Of a stretch of 64,000 nt of DNA, positions 52,491-60,907 are shown piece after piece (the stretch's first letter is position 1; every line of letters begins with the position of its first letter). The notes beneath the pieces are model-generated. The model did not search any database. It saw nothing but the letters and a program-made list of their open reading frames with translations, and had not been told where the DNA came from. The DNA is from Strongylocentrotus purpuratus (lineage: Eukaryota > Echinodermata > Echinoidea > Camarodonta > Strongylocentrotidae): the NCBI RefSeq assembly GCF_000002235.5, contig NW_022145612.1, forward strand, positions 23,051,147 to 23,115,146. The letters run 5' to 3'. The position numbers and the translations under genes were made by a program.

Positions 52491-54022
52491 GTTAATAATA
52501 CAAAAATAAAGTGCAACTTGCGATGACAAAGAGATCGTAGTAGTGTAAAAAGGTCAAAGTCTGACTCATGCTGTAATATGGTATATGGGCGCATCAGCTA
52601 TCAACGGAGTCTAAAAAATGGACTTCGAAATAAAATTTAAAAAATGATAACCCTAACTCTATTCTAGATGTCAATTTAATTCAGAATGAAAAACAGTGTC
52701 CAAGGATTTATAATCATTAATTATGTTGAAGAATACATAAATCCAATACAGAAAATATAGTTTTGTCTCTTTGTGAGTTCAGATTTGGTGCAGTATACTG
52801 CAGATAGGTTGCTTCTAAAAAGCAGTGTGTTCAGATCAGGCAAAGAGATGTGTTTATTAGATTCATCATCATCATATATAGACAGATGTAAAATCTGTGT
52901 TTGATAAATGTCAGTTGTATGCATAAGCAAGCACATGTAGGGTGGTGGGTATATAAAAGAAAAGTTCAGCAATGACAGTGATCTAATCATGATCATGGGC
53001 TCATAATTAATTTTCAAATGCTTACATATTTGTGGACCATCTCACACAGTGACTGAATATGAATTTTGCATTGCTAAGAGGACACATAATTCCTCTCTTT
53101 CCTGATGAGATATATAAAAACATGTGCCAAAGGAGAGTAGACTTTCAAACAAATCATGAAAGAAATGGATGTCCCTTAACACCTAAGAATTGACAGATGT
53201 ATATTTAATGTGCAATCACGTATGAAGCAATGAGTCATGGGTGCCTGTTCAATACAACTTGAAGGTTTTTACAATTCATAAACTATAACAATCCACTTTC
53301 CCCTGCATTCACTATTTTTTAAAGTTTAACTTTTGAATTCAACAATATACAATAAACCTCAAAACTTAGCATCTTCTGTATTAGTGAGCCTTGACCTTAC
53401 TAATCTACATACATACATACATACATGTTCAGTATTTTGTATATATGATCTACATGAAACGTTTGGATTCAATAAAATGCGTAGGGTGTGTGTGTGTATT
53501 TTTCTCTAAGACTTGAGTATTGATAATTTCATGATAAAAATCTACAGATGTGCCGCATTTCGATGATTTCTTTCCTGTCACAGCATATCCTAACACTTGC
53601 GTCCTCTCAGGTTGGATGATTGCAGTGTTCCGTCATACAGAAACAGATCTGTCTCCTTCTCTTCATCTTGCCGGGTTGCAGATTGCCTATTGTGTCGGTC
53701 ATAAGGCATTTGCTGTAGTCTTCAAATTCCATTTTCACTTTAGGATCCATGCACCATTATTTCAAAAAAATCTCTTAAATCTCTTACACAATGTCTTCCA
53801 GAAGATGACTCGCATAGTGTTTCATCTATGATGTGCATCATCTTAACTTGATTTGTCAAATTTCATATAATTATGTTGCATGATGAAGCAGAGTTCTTTC
53901 AATATTCCACAGATTTCATTTCATATTCTCCATCATGATAGCTAAGTTCCTCTGTTAGGTAGATTTCTGTGGTAGTTGACATTAGCTCCTGAAGAATGCT
54001 GATTCATCATCCTTTCCAGGCT

Positions 54023-54028
54023 TTTATT
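54023..54028 (-). terminator. Candidate Raf polyadenylation signal
   Basis: AATAAA on the minus strand, about 180 nt after the Raf stop. Other AATAAA hexamers lie further downstream (for example near 52853), so the true site is uncertain. Confidence 0.3.
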
Positions 54029-54206
54029 TCTACCACTATCTGACACTAGATTTCAAGATATGTTCCGTCTTCATGTTCAAATGTCATACAATTCATCACA
54101 TTATACCCATTTCCACAGTTTGGGGTATAGATAGTCGATTGTCCATTTAATTGAAAAGTGAGAAGCCAAGTCGCTTCGCTTTGTTTGTTCACAGCATAAA
54201 CTGTCA

Positions 54207-54383
54207 TCATCCACGCATGTCAAATGGGAAGACAGCAAATTGGCTTTGAATGGGGGTCTTGGGGGAAGGGCAGTACATGAAATCGTCTGAATGTAACCTT
54301 GCCCGATTTAGCGACGAAGGTTCCGATGCACTGCGGTGGATCTTCGGTAGCTGCCTGGCCAAGCTCTCCAACGCTGCCAAAAC
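54207..54383 (-). CDS. raf: Raf kinase, last coding exon
   Basis: The acceptor CCCTGTGCAG opens 177 nt: 58 codons and a TGA at 54209-54207. The peptide [23 protein letters not shown], then SPKTPIQ, then FPFDMRG, is the diagnostic Raf C terminus. RSASEP is the C-terminal 14-3-3 docking site, whose Ser is phosphorylated in active and autoinhibited complexes. SPKTPIQ is the proline-directed pair shared with vertebrate B-Raf and a known ERK feedback site there. Entry phase is 0 after ...RPLFPV. Confidence 0.95.
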   Translation of the reverse strand, partial: VLAALESLARQLPKIHRSASEPSSLNRARLHSDDFMYCPSPKTPIQSQFAVFPFDMRG

Positions 54384-54549
54384 CTGCACAGGGACATAAA
54401 TGAACGAGGAATGATCTTCAGTCATCTCAAAAGGAGCAATATGCACTATTAACTGTATCTATTCAACAGGTAGTCAAGGGTTATTCCTTAAACATAGTTT
54501 ATGATCTAAATGGTTTACATATGTTGTGCTCATATACAAATGAAGGGTA

Positions 54550-55064
54550 CCGTAAATCTCCGTGTATAAGGCGCACTTTTTTGGCGCCAAAAAAAAAATT
54601 GAAAGTCGGGGTGCCAGGTACAGAAATTTTTCATTTTTTATTTTGTTTGATATTTTTTTTTTAGTTTCGGTTTATGGCGCTATGCCTGGCAATGTCTCCC
54701 AGCTCAGTAATCAGTGTTGACTAACCACTCGGAAACTACAACAACACTAAAATTTGTCTGTCATCTTGGTTTGAAAGTAATCTTTCTAATAATAATTCCT
54801 CAATTTTTTTTATATAACAAATGGTGTACCACAAGGTTCTATCCTAGGACCTAGGTACTCTATTGTTTTTAATTTACATTAATGATCTTACACATTCTTC
54901 TAAAAACGACATTGTTACTATCATTTGTGACAAGTTTACAAGCACAATCAGCGCCTTTAACTGCACCTCGATGTTAAATGAAGGTCCTTCCCCGCATGGG
55001 TTTTCGGCAACAAAATAGGGGTGCGCCTTATAGACAGGTGCGTCTTATACACAGAGATTTACGG
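54550..55064. mobile_element. TIR DNA element (515 bp) in a Raf intron
   Basis: Terminal inverted repeats CCGTAAATCTCCGTGTATAA... and its reverse complement near 55038-55064 differ at 2 of 27 positions. TA flanks both ends (54548-54549 and 55065-55066), as in Tc1/mariner-like elements. A second inner GGTGCGCCTTAT motif sits just inside the right end. No transposase was seen; the centre holds a LINE fragment. Confidence 0.85.
54811..54930 (+). mobile_element. LINE reverse-transcriptase fragment
   Basis: The plus strand reads NGVPQGSILGP, the conserved RT motif of non-LTR retrotransposons. A further part in a shifted frame reads INDLTHSSKNDIV, the usual next block (YINDL). The fragment is short and frameshifted, and sits inside the TIR element at 54550-55064. 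Confidence 0.8.
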
Positions 55065-55391
55065 TAGATAAAACATTTGGAAAACTTAAAATCTATTCCG
55101 TTCCTTCCCTTTACTTACTTTGTTTCACTGAAATCTGTGATGCACTTTTTAAAAATTCTAGCAAAATGCTGGTTTACAAAACATCAATGCAGAAAAACTT
55201 TACTGTGCATGAAATATTTGCCAAATTTCAAGAATGGTTTAGATTATAGAAAGTTTCATGCGATAACAAATAACAGAATAACAACTGACACAACGTAACA
55301 TTTTTTTTCCACAAAAAAAGAAAGAAAAATCTCTCCGCAAAGATGGCCATCATTGAAAATGTTAAAGTTTTGGGTCACATAAGCTTCTGGG

Positions 55392-55533
55392 CCCCGTTTC
55401 ATAGAACTTGTAGTCAATAACAAGTTTCATAACTCTCTAACAAATTTGCTCTCAGCCAATCAAATGCAGCAATTTGAGTAGCTTATAACAGTTATTGCAA
55501 CTTGTTATCGATAAAAAGTTTTATGAAACGGGG
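55392..55533. mobile_element. Small MITE (142 bp) in a Raf intron
   Basis: The ends CCCCGTTTCATAGAACTTGT and ...TTTTATGAAACGGGG are inverted copies, with inner ATAACAAG/CTTGTTAT pairs. The target duplication is not clear. Length and lack of ORF fit a MITE. Confidence 0.8.
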
Positions 55534-55579
55534 AGCAGGTTATCACGGTATGCCTTGTATGAATGAATGCATTGCTTAC

Positions 55580-55714
55580 CACAGGGAACAAGGGTCTCTC
55601 ATCTCTATTGAGCGCATAGCAGTCTGTGATAAGTCTCTTGAGTGCCTTGGGCGTGTCGTTCCGAACCTTGCTCAGGTCCGGCTGTAAGTAACCACGCCCA
55701 ACCATCCAGATGAT
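55580..55714 (-). CDS. raf: Raf kinase exon: C-lobe end
   Basis: The acceptor CTTCCGCGCAG and donor GTG|GTAAGC bound 135 nt, 45 codons, phase 0. The peptide includes [18 protein letters not shown] and ends RDERPLFPV, the last kinase helices of Raf. The RDERPLFP motif is near-invariant in the family. Confidence 0.96.
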
Positions 55715-56437
55715 CTGCGCGGAAGGTTAGAAAGGTCAGAGGTTAGAAAGGTTAGAGAACGGAGAATAAGTCCTAGAATAGTGCATGGTGAAGATGTGTC
55801 CAAGACTAATGTTAGCTTTCTTTGGTTTTAAAAAATAAATCTATATCTGAAGCTACGGCTTTCTTTAAATCTTATTCAAAATCTGTGCATGAGTACTAAG
55901 TTTTTCTTGGATTATGGTATATATTTTCCTCATGGATCATATTGTTAAGAATCTTACAATGAATGTTATATTTTGATGACTCCAAACTATGGCCTTGACT
56001 TGCTTGGATTCTTTGTACAAGTATGAAGAAAAAAAAAATCATTTACTTTGAAAGGTATCGAGAATACTTTATTGTAATAACATTGACTTTTTAAGTTGGT
56101 CCAATATTGTATGTAAAAATAATCTATACATCAAAATATAAAATTCATATACAGGTATGACTCTTTGATCTTTGACCTCAAGACCCAAACATCTGATCAA
56201 TTCATTGGCTCTGCAAGACATGTCTTGAGTTATACAGTAGACTTGCGGGTGCACCATGTCTTGAGTTTGATGGTAATTTGTCAATCAGTTCTTGAGATAA
56301 TGGGATCACGAGAACGGGACGTACGGACGGATGGACAACCAGATAACATAATGCATCTGGCAGAGGCATAAAAATGAAAAGAAGCACACAATCAAATCAA
56401 ATTCTTAAAAAAATCAATATTAAGATTTGACCGTTAC

Positions 56438-56569
56438 CTGATCTTTGTGTTTGATGTTCTGATATGGCAAAGATTGCGTGACCAACTCAAAGAGAACCAC
56501 TCCAAATGCATAGACATCAGACTGGAATGAGTATGGGTTAGTATCCCTCATCCTAATCACTTCAGGCGC
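56438..56569 (-). CDS. raf: Raf kinase exon: APE motif and helix F
   Basis: The acceptor GTCCTTGTAG and donor CAG|GTAACG bound 132 nt, 44 codons, phase 0. It starts [20 protein letters not shown], giving the APE motif that ends the activation segment (M from the previous exon) and the [13 protein letters not shown] helix-F region. Confidence 0.97.
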
Positions 56570-56968
56570 CTACAAGGACAAGACAATCAATCAACATCAC
56601 CATTAAGCATCAATTAAAACAAGTCTTTTTTCTGGAGGGTACAGGTCATGTGGAGTACGCATATTCACAATGACTTAGCATTAATTAAGCATGGCAGCGC
56701 CTCAGCTATATAGGCGAGCCGATCGGGTGCACATATTATGTCATCACTGGAACTGCAGCAAATTTGACCGCTGTTGACCTGTAATTTGGAGAGGTGCAAA
56801 AAATAAGGTTTTGTGCAATACTGAAACGGAATTATTTTGTATTCCTTTATATTTGTATTTGACGTTCATTCATCTTTTCATTAATACAAAGTTGTATTTT
56901 CATCGAATAGGGTCTTTCAAAGTACAGTGGATTATTCTGCAGTTGAGGGGGCCAAAGTAATCACTTAC

Positions 56969-57087
56969 CATCCAGAGTATTGAACCTGAAGGCTGCTCAA
57001 ACTGCTGTGAACCACTCCACCTTGATTTGACCGTAGCTAGCCCAAAGTCTCCTATCTTCACTGTGAGGTCATCGTGCAGGAAGATAT
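56969..57087 (-). CDS. raf: Raf kinase exon: DFG motif and activation segment
   Basis: A 119-nt exon with a 2-nt start phase and phase-0 end. It reads (N)[19 protein letters not shown], then [12 protein letters not shown], then GSILWM. DFG binds Mg-ATP. The LATVKSRW segment carries the residue equivalent to Val600 of human B-Raf (known from that family), here Val. The acceptor CCCACTAAG is slightly weak; the donor ATG|GTAAGT is strong. Confidence 0.97.
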
Positions 57088-57299
57088 CTTAGTGGGAGGG
57101 AGAGCATCGGTTAAGGAATATATGGCAAGAGAACCATCAGAAACCAAAGATCTTCTACGTAACCAATACATCTACAGCAATAGTTCTTGTTGAATAAGAT
57201 GCAAGCAATGTATCAGAATTTCACACGTAGAAAAGTATGTACTAGTAATTTGCTGTGTATAATGCATACTTTTAAAATAAATTGAATTTACCAAGGGGA

Positions 57300-57610
57300 T
57301 CTTAAAGGCCGTGTAGCTTGGCAAATACTGGTTAACACCATCTACGTCTTCTTTTTGACAACTGCACGTAAACGAATGGACTTGATTAACGGTAGTCAGC
57401 GACGACTTAATCTCTACATGGTCAGCGTTCGCGAAACAGACCAAAGGTTCTCCTTACGCTTCGGTTTTGTATATGTTACACACACGTGATTGCTGCGGTC
57501 ACGTCGTTCGTAGTCGTATTATACTTGATTGGCCCCCGAGTCAGGCCACGGGAAAGACACATAGTCTTGTCAGTTTACACTCCCTGTAAAGGTAAAGCTA
57601 ATGACAAGAC
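57300..57610. other. CpG-rich patch in a Raf intron
   Basis: The intron between 57087 and 57662 contains a stretch with many CpGs, unlike other introns here, ending with an inverted pair GTCTTGTCA...TGACAAGAC near 57564-57609. It may be an old repeat, or regulatory. No ORF is convincing. Confidence 0.4.
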
Positions 57611-57661
57611 AGCCTGATCTTTTAAAAGCCTTTTTTCCTAAAGACTGTGATAAAAGGATAC

Positions 57662-57708
57662 TGTTTGATTTCAGGTCTCGATGGATGATGTTCTTTGCAT
57701 GGAGGTAG
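57662..57708 (-). CDS. raf: Raf kinase exon: catalytic loop (47 nt)
   Basis: The acceptor GTCTTTACAG and donor AACA|GTATCC bound a 47-nt micro-exon reading YLHAKNIIHRDLKSN, the HRDLKxxN catalytic loop. It enters after GA (joins to Asp) and leaves one base that completes the next Asn. It is the same size as the equivalent exon of human BRAF, as I remember it. Confidence 0.96.
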
Positions 57709-58149
57709 CTGTAAAGACACAAACACAAACAAGAATTGTTAATTCACAAAAAAATAAAACAATATTTTCACAAAGAAGGTTGATAAGATAATAAGTGTGA
57801 CAAGCTACAAATGTGAGGTAAATGCTAAGAAAAACAAACTACAAAGTAGACACGATAGATAATAACTATGCCACTACCCACAGTTCTTATCACACATGTT
57901 TGAATCAGGACTAACTAAATATGTTTTACTCATAGAATTTTAAAGAGACAAATATGTATCAAACTACATGTACCTATATTAAGTGTAAACAGTAATTACA
58001 GTAGCACTTGGCTCTAACTTGATAGTAGAGTCGAATCTTGAAGCAGCAGTATCAAGGATGTTGTATGCTCTAAGATCAAATTGCTTCTAAAAGTACACAA
58101 TGTGAACTAAATAAATCATGAAAGAGGTGGTGTGTTGGGTGATACTTAC

Positions 58150-58326
58150 TCCATACCCTGTGCCGTCTGTCTTGATATGTCAATAAGTTGATGCATGACT
58201 AATTTAGTATCTAGAACATGGAGATGTTTATAGAGTGACGAGCCTTCACACCACTGTGTCACGATTGCTAGCTGGGGCTTGGAGGTGCACCCCATGAAAA
58301 GCAGGATGTTGGCGTGCCTCGTTTTC
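58150..58326 (-). CDS. raf: Raf kinase exon: hinge of the kinase and helix D/E
   Basis: 177 nt between the acceptor ATTTTACAG and donor GGA|GTAAGT. It reads [20 protein letters not shown], then [16 protein letters not shown], ending ISRQTAQGM(D). [10 protein letters not shown] is the Raf ATP-pocket hinge and is almost unchanged from vertebrate B-Raf. Confidence 0.97.
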
Positions 58327-58941
58327 CTGTAAAATTTAAGTTTTTGAAAATTTCAGGTTTTTGAGAGAAACATTAAATAGTGGGATCTTGAATCCATTTC
58401 TAGAAAGGAAATCCATACAGCAAAAGAGACAAACTAATACATCCCCTGTCTCATAGACCAGACAAACGGAGACCAACAATGACAGAACCACAAAAACACA
58501 TAACCCTAAATAGCAGAGGTTTTGTAAGTTTGTAATTATAATTGGGAAAATGACTTCACTAATAACCGAAAGGAATAAAGAATGTGAAAGGGTTATTACA
58601 CAAATCATTCTGAAAAACCGAAATAATTAAATAAATATAGCCACTGGACATAAATATCAACAGTACATAAATTAATTGTCTATATACTTCATATTTACAG
58701 TACAAATATTCCTTCAGGTAAACAAAGTACATCAGACAAATCTTCTTGTGTTTTATTACTAAATTGAAAGCAACAGCATTGGAAACTTTTTAATCCCTGT
58801 CATCTTACAATCAATATCTGAGACATTTTTATGACCAAACCTATTTGGCATGAAAACCTGAAGTTATTCATCAAGTATACGAAAACCGTGTTCCACAAAG
58901 CATGACTTGTTTTGACGAGAACATGCATTGAAAGAACTTAC

Positions 58942-59026
58942 CTAAGTACAGCGACCTCATTCTTGAATGCTTGTAGTTGTGATGGAGTTGGATCCTTAAC
59001 ATTCAACCTCTTCACTGCTACAGAAC
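58942..59026 (-). CDS. raf: Raf kinase exon: catalytic lysine and helix C
   Basis: 85 nt between the acceptor TTGTGTAACAG and donor AG|GTAAGT. It reads (G)[20 protein letters not shown], then KNEVAVL(R). The Lys in VAVK is the ATP-binding lysine, and the Glu in FKNEV is its helix-C partner. The NVxxPTPxQLQ loop is the B-Raf-type beta3-alphaC loop. Confidence 0.96.
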
Positions 59027-59901
59027 CTGTTACACAAAAAACAAATACAAAACTCAATGTTTATAATTTTATTATGAGTTTTGAGTTTCACCCAGAAAAA
59101 AACAACCTCAACATACACCTTTCTAATCACATATCATCCACATAATTACAGTAACAGTTCTGTAGCATCCACCAGTAAATAAAGATCAGTCATTCTATGA
59201 AGACTATGATTTATGTTTCCCATTAAAGTATTATTTAGTGAAGACTGTATCACAGGCAACAGTACATCTATGTACTTTCATAACGTGGATGCACCAACAA
59301 AATCTTAAAGTGGTATTTTTGTAGTGTTTTGTCGACCTATGTTTGCGTGATCTTGAATTTGTAAGCCACAAATATGTTGTAGGTATCTTAATTTCTATAC
59401 ACCCCTGGCTCCTGGTCTTACTTTGATCTCTTATATTTTTCACATAGAGTAAACTCTTGCATTGATACCTGGACCAAAACAAAAAAGATTACTTAGTGTG
59501 CCAAGTTCTAGGACAATCTGATAATCCTTTCACAGAAATTAACATGGAGTTCTAATCCTCCTTTAATCACTCTGCACAATTATTTGGGAGTCAGAGTGCT
59601 TAAGTAGACTAGGGACTTTAAATACCTGTAAAGGAACATTCTTGATGACTAAACATTCTTCACTTTGTTTTCTTTTCTTCAATGAGTCAGGAAAATTAAA
59701 TTGTGAAGAGTTTAGTCATTTTTAAGCTGAGAAATTCCTTGTTCACAATCGGACTTACATTAAAAAATCCTAACTGGTATCTTTACGGTGGTTTTGAGGT
59801 CAGTTATTTTTAGTGACTAAACAATTCAATTAAGATTTTCTTATACTTCTAGAACCCTGGAAAACTCCACATTCTGATATAAACAACATAAAGTAACTTA
59901 C

Positions 59902-60013
59902 CATGCCATTGTCCACTGAACACAGTTCCAAAAGATCCTGCTCCTATCCTTGATCCTAACCTAATCTCTTCAGTTGGTATCTCCCAGTCGTCATTGGAAT
60001 CTCTTCTTGTCCT
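59902..60013 (-). CDS. raf: Raf kinase exon: N-terminal acidic motif and P-loop
   Basis: 112 nt between the acceptor GTCGTTTCAG and donor CATG|GTAAGT. It starts in phase 0 with [20 protein letters not shown] and ends with the glycine-rich loop [16 protein letters not shown](G). The DSNDDWEIP segment has the paired Asp of B-Raf (SSDDWEIP) rather than the Tyr pair of vertebrate Raf-1. It therefore needs no tyrosine phosphorylation for its negative charge (inference from family knowledge). Confidence 0.96.
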
Positions 60014-60216
60014 CTGAAACGACAAAGGTTGAGTCTAGGATAATTAAATGTCATGAGCACAAATCGTTCTAAAAGAGCAGTCTGATGACAATATGATAAT
60101 GTACATAGGGCATTATTAGTAGGGGCAGTTTGGCATTGTGACACCAAAACACTATGTAAGGACTATGTCCTATCATCAAGCATTTTCGCATCAGAATACA
60201 TCTTCTTTCCACTCAC

Positions 60217-60292
60217 AATATTTGATCTTGCTGTCTTTAGTGGCTGAATCGGACAGGGCTTTCTTCCAGCTAGGCTGATGGGTGGAGGACGG
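60217..60292 (-). pseudogene. Degenerate hinge-exon copy 4
   Basis: On the minus strand it has an acceptor-like ATAATTTGCAG, then a reading frame PSSTHQPSWKK...KDSKIKY and a GTGAGT. It clearly matches the PSPTHQPRWKD...KDNKIKP part of the real exon. The possible splice sites would enter in phase 0 and leave in phase 1, which does not fit the flanking Raf exons. I read it as a relic. Confidence 0.6.
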
Positions 60293-60380
60293 CTGCAAAT
60301 TATGGAACCTATTTACTCTCTGTTCAGAACATGAACTATTGTCAGGTACTTCTCATCATGTATGTATTGTCTACACTTAC

Positions 60381-60517
60381 TTTATGAACCAGCAATGTGA
60401 TAGATTTGAACTTACTATCCTCAGTGTCTGAGGCAGAGTGGTCTTCAAAGTCTGACTGGTGGGGGAAGGATAAGAATTGTGAGACCCAGCCCAATAGTTC
60501 AGAGTATATACTATCAT
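60381..60517 (-). CDS. Hinge-exon copy 3: candidate alternative Raf exon
   Basis: 137 nt between an acceptor GACCTTCTAG and donor AAA|GTAAGT, open throughout. Entry needs a 1-nt carry-over and exit is phase 0, identical to the real hinge exon at 60732-60907. It reads (D)DSIYSELLGWVSQFLSF, then PHQSDFEDHSASDTEDSK and ends ITLLVHK. It aligns with copy 1 at the PHQ/THQ, EDSKFK/KDNKIK and LLVHK/LLGHR segments. It is Ser/Asp-rich where copy 1 is Pro/Lys-rich. By phase the two cannot be spliced together in frame, so it would be mutually exclusive with copy 1. It may equally be an unused relic. Confidence 0.45.
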
Positions 60518-60555
60518 CTAGAAGGTCCAATCAAAGAACTATCATCTCTACTTAC

Positions 60556-60690
60556 CTTCTAACTGGGCAACACGGCAGGTTTGATCTTACTATCCTGTGC
60601 ATGTGAGCCAGATGGGGTATTCATCCACCTAGGCTGACGGAGGGGGTGTCAACTACAGGACCAACATTCTCTGTTCTGACTAGGTACTAT
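60556..60690 (-). pseudogene. Degenerate hinge-exon copy 2
   Basis: It keeps the donor AAG|GTAAGT and the QPRW...SGSHAQDSKIKPAVLP match to the real exon. A TAG two codons before the donor and a TGA upstream stop the frame shared with copy 1. It could not be a coding exon in that frame; inclusion would truncate the protein. Confidence 0.65.
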
Positions 60691-60731
60691 CATCTACAAG
60701 TTCTCAAGAAATATCTACTGTCTGTACTTAC

Positions 60732-60907
60732 CCTATGACCTAGCAATGTGGTGGGAGGTTTGATCTTGTTATCCTTAGAGTCAGAGCCAGGAAGGACGTC
60801 CTTCCACCTAGGCTGATGGGTGGGGGAGGGTTGGGAACTGTGCGATCCAGACTCTCTTTTTGGACTGTGTATCAAGTTCCTAGTGTTCGGTAAACTAGAC
60901 GCTAAGC
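60732..60907 (-). CDS. raf: Raf hinge exon (copy 1 of a tandem array)
   Basis: 176 nt between the acceptor CTTCCCACAG and donor AGG|GTAAGT. Entry is 2 nt into a codon and exit is phase 0, matching the exons at 63319 and 60013. It reads (G)LASSLPNTRNLIHSPKRESG, then HSSQPSPTHQPRWKD, then GSDSKDNKIKP and LLGHR. This is the Ser/Pro-rich linker between the regulatory half and the kinase of Raf. The GSDSKDNKIKP part resembles GTQEKNKIRP just before the kinase in vertebrate Raf-1. Three further units with the same roughly 176-bp period follow on its 3' side. Confidence 0.88.

Larger units (their letters stand above)
45481..54206. other. Non-coding region between the CpG patch and Raf, including Raf 3' flank
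   Basis: Very AT-rich. Contents are an ATT/ATC microsatellite (about 47860-47925), long GA and G tracts (48497-48898), a 155-bp triplicate (52026-52490) and a TACA microsatellite (53405-53426). The right end must include the Raf 3' UTR, whose length I cannot fix. No other gene was recognised. Confidence 0.5.

Noticed and set aside
59640-59730. Inverted pair GACTAAACATTCTTCAC / GTGAAGAGTTTAGTC in a Raf intron
   Set aside because: Short and mismatched, without target duplication; could be chance in AT-rich sequence.
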